NCBI GenBank assembly: GCA_016649715.1
Contig: JAENXC010000011.1
Span: forward strand, 1-64,000
DNA from: Flavobacteriaceae bacterium
GTDB lineage: Bacteria; Bacteroidota; Bacteroidia; Flavobacteriales; Flavobacteriaceae
Length of the DNA stretch: 64,000 bases
Direction: 5' to 3'
The position numbers were made by a program, and so were the translations under genes. Positions 58,766 through 64,000 of this stretch are shown piece by piece (position 1 is the stretch's first letter; every line of letters begins with the position of its first letter). A model generated the notes under the pieces. The model was not told the DNA's origin, did no database searches, and saw only the letters and a program-made list of their open reading frames with translations.

Positions 58766-58867
58766 GGAATTAGAATTAAATTTTAAGGTTTATCTTCTTT
58801 TGATAAAAGTAATAAAGTTTTTAGATGGAATCGAGCACTATGATAGTAAGTATAGAAATTAAAAAGC

Positions 58868-61810
58868 TTAAGTATCCAAATCGGAATTTTTAATATTTTC
58901 CAATACACCCGTCTTCTTAATATCTTCCATGGTAATTATTTCGTGGTATATGTGGATGTTAATTTTTTCAATAACTACTAATAAGTTCTGTAAGCCAGCT
59001 AATTGGTCTATTACCTGTTCATCTTTAAAAGAATTATATAAAATCTTTTTTAAAGATATATCCAACAGAATAAGATTGCTTAAAGGATGGCTAATTTGAT
59101 AGATGTTATCCAGTAAATAAGAAAAGCTTAGATAATACTGAGGAGAAATATTAAATGTGTCTATTATACGGATTTTAAGTTTTTCAACTATTTTTGGAGT
59201 TATACTCAAATTGAATGGATATATTTCTTTTAAAAACATACTAGTTGGATAATAGTCTTTTGCCCCAATGAAGAAATGCGCGCCATAATAAACTAAATCA
59301 TATCTTTTAAGTTCTAAATAATTTTTAATAAATATTTCCTCATCGGAATTAAAATTTGTTTCTTGTTTTAATCTTTGGAGGTATAGCAAATTTACTAAGG
59401 TGGGAGTTGTGGTGGAATGGTTTAAATTCAATTTTTTAATAACTGAAATCCAATCTATTTTTTCAGCTAAATATTTTTGTTTCTCTTCATCCAGTTTGGA
59501 TAATATTATACAAAATGGCCTAACTTGATTAGATTCAATCATTCTTGAGCAATTTAAAAGCCAGTCCGTATCGATAAATTTTAAAAGCTCTTCCTTTTTA
59601 TCTCCCAGGGCAATTATAAAATCAGCTAATTGATTTAATTGATTTACCGTAGCTGTATTAGCTGCTTTTCCCAGAGCTTCATAATCAAATTCTTTGATAA
59701 GCCCCTCCTTTTGGTCTCCTAGGGCAGTTATAAAATCAGATAATTGAGATAATTGATTTACTGTAGCTGTATTAGCTTCTTTTCTCAGAGCTTTATAATC
59801 CAATTTTTTAAGAAGCTCACCCTTTTTGTCTCCTAAGGCAGTTAAAATAGCCTCGAATTGGGCAAAATTAACCACCTTGGCTGTATTAGCCACTTTTCCC
59901 AAAGCTCCATAATCTAATTTCTCGAGTAATTTTTCCTTTTCACCTCCCAAAGCAACCAGAATTTCAGCCAGTTGTTTTAATTGATTTACCTTGGCCGTAT
60001 TAGCTTCTTTCGCCAAAGCTCCATAATCTAATTTTATGTTTTTCTTTTCGTTTCCCAAGGCAACCAGAAAATCAGCGAGTTGTTTTAATTGATTTACCTT
60101 TGCTTTATTAGCTGCTTTTGTCAATACCTCAAAATCAAATCTTTTAATGAGTTTTGTTTTCTCTTTTCCAAACACCTTGAGAAATTGACCTATTGATTGA
60201 AAACTACCAGATGGTGCAAGAGATATTTGAGAAGCTATAGTATCAAAATATTCATCTGTCAATAGTTCTTGAAAAAACAAGCTATGGTTTTTTTTGATTT
60301 CATTTAGAAGAAAAGGATATACATGCAGTTGTTCAGGAATAAGGTTGGTGACAAAGTTTTTGATCCAAGTTTTGTTTTCCTCAAGAAAATAATATTGATG
60401 ATTTCCAAGCAAACTGAAATAAATGCCAAAATGAATACTGTCATTATAATTGTCAGTTAACAATATCTGAGAAGCATTTATTAATTTTTTTATAAAGACT
60501 TCGTCTTCGTCCAACTCTTCAATAATAGTTCTAACAATTGAAATAGACATATTAATATGAGGTGCTTTTAAAAAGCTTCTTTTCAAACTGGTTTTATTCT
60601 CAATAATCAAAAACCTACCCTTGTCCTGTGATGCCAAATCAGCTATAATTTTGGCAGGTGTATAGTCTATGATTGCCTTATTATAAGCAACATTAGCCAC
60701 ATCTCCCAAAAGATCCATAAATTCAGTTTGAGTAATATCCTTTTCTCTAGTAATAATGTTTCTAACCGAAAACAAAAAAATAGCTAAAATTAAAATATCC
60801 TGTTCTGTTCTATTTTTGCTGAGCTTTTTTAATAAATCGAGTATCCTCTTTTCACCTTCCGTTGCAATAAAATTAAAATGCCAAGGATCTTTAACTTTCT
60901 TATCGTCTACTAATTTTATTGCCTTAGGTAAACCTGGACATTTTTCATCAATTGCACTTTTTATAATGAGGTTATCTGTATAGTATAAATCACTTAAAAG
61001 TTTTGGATAAAAACTTGCAAATTCAACAGTTATTAAATTAGAAGCATCCGAGTCTATTTCTTCAAGATAATTGGTGTTTATCCAAATAAATTTTCCGTTT
61101 AATTTTTCTTTGGCCTCTTCCTCAAACTCATATCTTAAAACATTTTCAAAAGGAAGCTTATGTGCATCGTCTATCAAAATTATTTTCCGTTTACCTCCTT
61201 TCAGATAATCCAATTCTTCAAGGATTGCATCTTTCTCTTGCTTGTCATTGATTTTTGCTAAATCAAGTGCGTAAATCTTGCATTTCCTTCTAAAAAGAGT
61301 TTTTCCGAAAATTTTATAAGGTTTTTTATATCTGTAAAGAGAGTGATAGGCTAACATAGACTTCCCTTCACCAGGTCGTCCGTTTTCCCATACAAAACCT
61401 TCGGTATCAAGTTTCTGGTAAATTAGTTCAATTTCGTCTGGCACAGGTGCTACGTGTACAAAATAGGGCTCTGTTTTTTCTGTTTCCAAAATCCCATTCA
61501 AGGCTTTTATTATAACATTTGCAGTGGGTTCCTTAAAATCAACTCGGTTAAAGTATTTTCGCCCTAATGTTTTGTTGATCGTGTAAAAAAACCAGCTAAA
61601 TAAAAGTAAGCAAATGCCTATTGTGAAGACATATATAAAAGTAAGTATTAAAAAAGTTTTCAAACTTTTTTCATCCAACCCAAAGTAAATTTTTATCCCT
61701 GGAATAATCAAATCATTGAAAAAAATCAAAACAATAGCCAAGCCCAACCCAATTGCTAAATTCAATGCATTGACTTTCTTATTTAAAACTCTTCGGGTCT
61801 TTCTTTTCAA
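58868..61810 (-). CDS. Membrane-anchored P-loop ATPase with 38-residue repeats, probable defence protein
   Basis: A 980-residue protein. Two N-terminal transmembrane helices (about residues 17-38 and 49-75) are followed by a P-loop NTPase domain with Walker A GRPGEGKS (about 143-150) and Walker B KIILIDDAHK (about 208-217). Helical domains follow to about residue 545. Residues of about 553-745 are five tandem repeats of 36-38 residues with the recurrent words DYGAL, ANTAKVNQL and ALGDKKEELL. A helical C-terminal region ends the protein. The layout recalls STAND-type defence ATPases with a sensor repeat domain. It lies directly upstream of the MmeI-like gene. The gene is visibly A/T-richer than its neighbours, which suggests recent transfer. 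Confidence 0.8.
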   Translation of the reverse strand: MKRKTRRVLNKKVNALNLAIGLGLAIVLIFFNDLIIPGIKIYFGLDEKSLKTFLILTFIYVFTIGICLLLFSWFFYTINKTLGRKYFNRVDFKEPTANVIIKALNGILETEKTEPYFVHVAPVPDEIELIYQKLDTEGFVWENGRPGEGKSMLAYHSLYRYKKPYKIFGKTLFRRKCKIYALDLAKINDKQEKDAILEELDYLKGGKRKIILIDDAHKLPFENVLRYEFEEEAKEKLNGKFIWINTNYLEEIDSDASNLITVEFASFYPKLLSDLYYTDNLIIKSAIDEKCPGLPKAIKLVDDKKVKDPWHFNFIATEGEKRILDLLKKLSKNRTEQDILILAIFLFSVRNIITREKDITQTEFMDLLGDVANVAYNKAIIDYTPAKIIADLASQDKGRFLIIENKTSLKRSFLKAPHINMSISIVRTIIEELDEDEVFIKKLINASQILLTDNYNDSIHFGIYFSLLGNHQYYFLEENKTWIKNFVTNLIPEQLHVYPFLLNEIKKNHSLFFQELLTDEYFDTIASQISLAPSGSFQSIGQFLKVFGKEKTKLIKRFDFEVLTKAANKAKVNQLKQLADFLVALGNEKKNIKLDYGALAKEANTAKVNQLKQLAEILVALGGEKEKLLEKLDYGALGKVANTAKVVNFAQFEAILTALGDKKGELLKKLDYKALRKEANTATVNQLSQLSDFITALGDQKEGLIKEFDYEALGKAANTATVNQLNQLADFIIALGDKKEELLKFIDTDWLLNCSRMIESNQVRPFCIILSKLDEEKQKYLAEKIDWISVIKKLNLNHSTTTPTLVNLLYLQRLKQETNFNSDEEIFIKNYLELKRYDLVYYGAHFFIGAKDYYPTSMFLKEIYPFNLSITPKIVEKLKIRIIDTFNISPQYYLSFSYLLDNIYQISHPLSNLILLDISLKKILYNSFKDEQVIDQLAGLQNLLVVIEKINIHIYHEIITMEDIKKTGVLENIKNSDLDT
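59575..60165 (-). repeat. Intragenic 114-base repeats encoding the 38-residue units
   Basis: Five consecutive DNA segments of about 108-114 bases with obvious sequence similarity occupy this part of the ATPase gene. Each encodes the words DYxALxKxANTAxVNQLxQL and ALGxxKxxL. Sequence similarity at DNA level points to recent duplication or gene conversion. Confidence 0.85.
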
Positions 61811-61973
61811 TATTAAATATTCTTTGTTTTAAAATTGATTAAAGTTTGCTCTAAGTAACTCCTTTTTATTTTGTTATAAAAATAATAGCTAAGAATTCCC
61901 ATTCAATGTTTTAAGATACAAATAATTCCGTGAAATTATCAAATGGCAGAACTGCCTACAAACCCATTATTCA

Positions 61974-62723
61974 TTAACCATTCGTAACAATCCCTATTCC
62001 CACACTACCCTTAGAAAACGACTTATAAAACCTATCCGGTAACTTCTGGTAAAACTGCACCTTTACAACCCCAAACACTGCACTCCCTTTCTTGGGCTTT
62101 TCGGGTACTTCCAGCACCAACTCCCGAGCTTCGTCTCCTTGTTCTACAATTAAAGTCCCTTCATTAAGAATAAACCGAAAGGCGTTACTCTTCAAATCGT
62201 ACTCCAGCACCCCATACTGCATAAAAAAATGCGTGGTCCCTTTCGGGAACTTCAACCTTTTTGGGTCAAAGGCAACAGCTTTCAAAACCCCGGTTTTAGT
62301 GTCAAGATCAGCAACTGGCCCCAAAATATCCCTTATGCCGGGCCCTTTGGTAAACTTAAACTCTCGCAGAAGCTTCCGCCCCATATCGCAACAAAGCCCT
62401 TTCCCTACAGCTCGCTGCCCCTCTGGCGCCTCATCTAAGGTTTTAATCTGCATAAAGAGCTTCATCAACCTTCTGTGTAACGTCCCATCTCCCAAGTCAT
62501 TAAAAAACGGAAATAGTGCCTCCTTAAAATCCTTGTTGAAAGCACTGCAAAGTGCAAGTTCCTTATTACTATCCCGAACCCCTTGCATTTTTGGATTATT
62601 TTTTATACTTTCGGCAGTAAATCCACCACCTGCTTTCCGTTGGCGCTGCTTGCCATCCTGAATGTAGTAGTTAATACCGTTATACGTTCCTTTAATCGGT
62701 GGAAAATTATCATCTGAAGCCAT
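61974..62723 (-). CDS. Unknown soluble 249-residue protein
   Basis: A 249-residue protein without signal or membrane helix. The N-terminus MASDDNFPPIKGTYNGINYYIQDGKQRQRKAGGGFTAESIKNNPKMQGVRDSNKELALCS contains a Lys/Arg- and Gly-rich patch. The middle DAPEGQRAVGKGLCCDMGRKLLREF and the C-terminal beta-rich part (ALTLIVEQGDEARELVLEVPEKPKK) follow. I do not recognise the family. It is preceded by an 11-base-period repeat array and lies upstream of the membrane ATPase on the same strand. Confidence 0.75.
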   Translation of the reverse strand: MASDDNFPPIKGTYNGINYYIQDGKQRQRKAGGGFTAESIKNNPKMQGVRDSNKELALCSAFNKDFKEALFPFFNDLGDGTLHRRLMKLFMQIKTLDEAPEGQRAVGKGLCCDMGRKLLREFKFTKGPGIRDILGPVADLDTKTGVLKAVAFDPKRLKFPKGTTHFFMQYGVLEYDLKSNAFRFILNEGTLIVEQGDEARELVLEVPEKPKKGSAVFGVVKVQFYQKLPDRFYKSFSKGSVGIGIVTNG

Positions 62724-62770
62724 AACACATTGGTTTTAAGAATTACACATTGATTTTAACAATGTGAAAA
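62724..62770. repeat. Short 20-base direct repeat
   Basis: Two copies of ACACATTG followed by a T-rich segment lie just upstream of the unknown gene at 61974-62723, spaced 20 bases apart. They may be operator-like or part of the repeat array next to it. Confidence 0.5.
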
Positions 62771-62800
62771 GTAAATCATTTTCTCCAATTTTCCAAATCC

Positions 62801-62935
62801 GTATGCCGACTATATGCCGACAGTATGTGGACTATATGCCGATGCTATGCCGTATTTCCTCTTAGCTTCCTTCTAGTTTCCTTCTACTTTCCTTCTACTT
62901 TCCTACTATCCGCCTTCTATCTGCCTTCTATCCTA
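62801..62935. repeat. 11-base-period tandem array
   Basis: About eleven degenerate units of 11 bases follow one another. The first block has units like TATGCCGACTA; the second block is pyrimidine-rich with CTTCTACTTTC/CTTCTATCTGC-like units. The period is one DNA helical turn. It lies between the unknown gene and the next FG-GAP gene. Confidence 0.8.
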
Positions 62936-63003
62936 GTGCTACTTTTCTTCACAAAAAGGCATCCTTTTCCGAACAAATCACGAAGATAACCAAAACAATA
63001 CCC

Positions 63004-63033
63004 TTGAAAATCCAACATTTATCAATAACTTTA
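63004..63033 (+). promoter_or_regulatory. Possible promoter of the FG-GAP gene
   Basis: TTG (63004-63006), 19 bases, then TAACTTTA (63026-63033), which is one base short of the flavobacterial TANNTTTG -7 box. The ATG is at 63060. Confidence 0.35.
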
Positions 63034-63059
63034 TGGGAAATAACTTCAAATAACAATCA

Positions 63060-64000
63060 ATGAAAAAAACAATTACTCTCCTTTCGGTGCTCTTCCTTGG
63101 AATAGCTTCCATTGCCACCGCCCAGCAACAAGGCAAAAAAGCAACCCTAAATGAAGACGGAAACATTTCCGTTGAAACTGTTACACTACCAGAAAACTAT
63201 TACAACCCAGAGCAAACCCAAGTATTTGACCTCCTTTGGCGCTTCGGAGAACCTGCCCATCCCAACATCAAAAACAGTCGCGGCACTACCTTGGCTGATT
63301 TAGACAATGACGGGGTGGACGAAATATTATACGGAATATGGAACACCCTCTATGCCCTTAAAGGCGACGGCTCCGTTCTTTGGGAAAAACCCGTAAGTGG
63401 CACAATCCTGTTGCCACCAACAGTAGCAGATTTGGATAACGATGGCACACTAGAAATAATCCTAAACACTGGAGGCGTCCCCAATGCAGGCCGTGTCTAT
63501 CTTTTAGACCCAGTGGGCAACGACCTTCCCGGTTGGCCTTTGAATTTTGACGACCATTGGATGATTAACGCCCCAGCCGCAGCAGATGTGGACGGCGATG
63601 GCGTTTTGGACATTGTAACCGGCGAACGCGTAACCGGCAATCAAGGTTTCGTACACGTCATCAAAATGGACGGCACCCCAATAAACGCCAACTGGCCCGT
63701 GGAAGTAGCCGCCACACCTGCATTTACTCCCTCAATAGCCGATGTTGATAACGATGGCAATGCCGATGTGGTTATAGCTGCCTCCAGTGCTGGGATGTAT
63801 ATTTTTGACAACCAGGGCCAAGTATTCCCAGGTTTTCCGGTTTTTGATCCTAACGTAAATTACTCCTACCAATCCCCGATGCTAGCCGACCTAGATAACG
63901 ATGGCGATTTGGAAATTATAGGTAGCAACCACGGCAATGCCCCTGGCTTTTATGTTATGGAACACGATGGCAACTACAGACCAGGATGGCCCATTGCTAC
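63060..64000 (+). CDS. Exported FG-GAP/VCBS repeat protein (3' end off window)
   Basis: The frame is open from ATG 63060 to the window edge (313 residues). The signal peptide MKKTITLLSVLFLGIASIATAQ is followed by VCBS/FG-GAP blades: TLADLDNDGVDEILYG, TVADLDNDGTLEIILN, AADVDGDGVLDIVTG, SIADVDNDGNADVVIA and MLADLDNDGDLEIIGS. Each Asp/Asn-rich loop is a likely calcium site. The remainder, probably with a type IX sorting domain, is outside the window. Confidence 0.9.
   Translation, partial: MKKTITLLSVLFLGIASIATAQQQGKKATLNEDGNISVETVTLPENYYNPEQTQVFDLLWRFGEPAHPNIKNSRGTTLADLDNDGVDEILYGIWNTLYALKGDGSVLWEKPVSGTILLPPTVADLDNDGTLEIILNTGGVPNAGRVYLLDPVGNDLPGWPLNFDDHWMINAPAAADVDGDGVLDIVTGERVTGNQGFVHVIKMDGTPINANWPVEVAATPAFTPSIADVDNDGNADVVIAASSAGMYIFDNQGQVFPGFPVFDPNVNYSYQSPMLADLDNDGDLEIIGSNHGNAPGFYVMEHDGNYRPGWPIA

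Noticed and set aside
59575-60165. CRISPR or mobile element from the repeats in the ATPase gene
   Set aside because: The repeats are in frame and encode protein units, with no spacers between them.
62801-62935. CRISPR array
   Set aside because: The units are 11 bases, degenerate and without spacers, so this is a tandem repeat and not CRISPR.

Overview
The window is chromosomal DNA of a member of the Bacteroidota, most likely the family Flavobacteriaceae. Evidence: genes with the flavobacterial TANNTTTG -7 box, many secreted or lipoprotein genes with short Bacteroidota signal peptides, an S46 dipeptidyl peptidase, DUF4251, a HmuR-like TonB receptor, GEVED/HYR and FG-GAP surface proteins, and intergenic short-period tandem repeats typical of the group. 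No rRNA, tRNA, insertion sequence or CRISPR array was recognised. The first and last genes run off the window.

Layout. 1-13.9 kb: a truncated GEVED/P-domain/HYR surface protein, a 1096-residue FG-GAP/ASPIC lipoprotein, a uracil-DNA-glycosylase-like protein, YaaA, a DUF3124 lipoprotein, a HipA-like kinase overlapping DUF3037, a DUF4251 protein, a flavodoxin-like reductase, a small membrane protein, an ECF sigma factor, an ABC-F ATPase, a STAS protein and a 38-residue basic protein behind a hairpin-rich spacer. 14-27 kb: a TonB receptor with an upstream membrane protein, a four-gene operon of exported proteins of unknown function, a DUF808 membrane protein, a baeRF-type protein, a lipoprotein hydrolase and a membrane-anchored propeller-like protein.

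27.7-48.9 kb is the metabolic core: a nitrate-respiration and molybdenum-cofactor island. A diheme cytochrome c precedes narG, narH, narJ, narI, a small membrane protein, narK with an unusual soluble insertion, and a TDT/SLAC1-type channel. Then come a hemerythrin protein, moaA, an unknown gene and a DUF2249-ScdA-hemerythrin fusion. Facing it on the minus strand are moeA, a TauE/SafE permease, mobA, moaD, moeB-rhodanese, moaE and a moaC-moaB fusion. Together these make the cofactor, assemble the membrane-bound reductase, move nitrate and nitrite, and probably protect or repair iron centres against nitric oxide.

49-64 kb: tandem tyrosine phenol-lyase and tryptophanase genes, a DHA2 drug exporter, an S46 peptidase, and a probable defence locus. 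The defence locus joins a single-chain MmeI-like restriction-modification enzyme to a two-TM P-loop ATPase carrying five 38-residue repeats, which is the best candidate here for an undescribed system. It is followed by an unknown gene, an 11-bp-period repeat array, and the start of a second FG-GAP exported protein.

Spacers at six or more places hold arrays of degenerate 7-bp units, often as two facing arms of opposite strand bias. One array runs into the moaA coding sequence.
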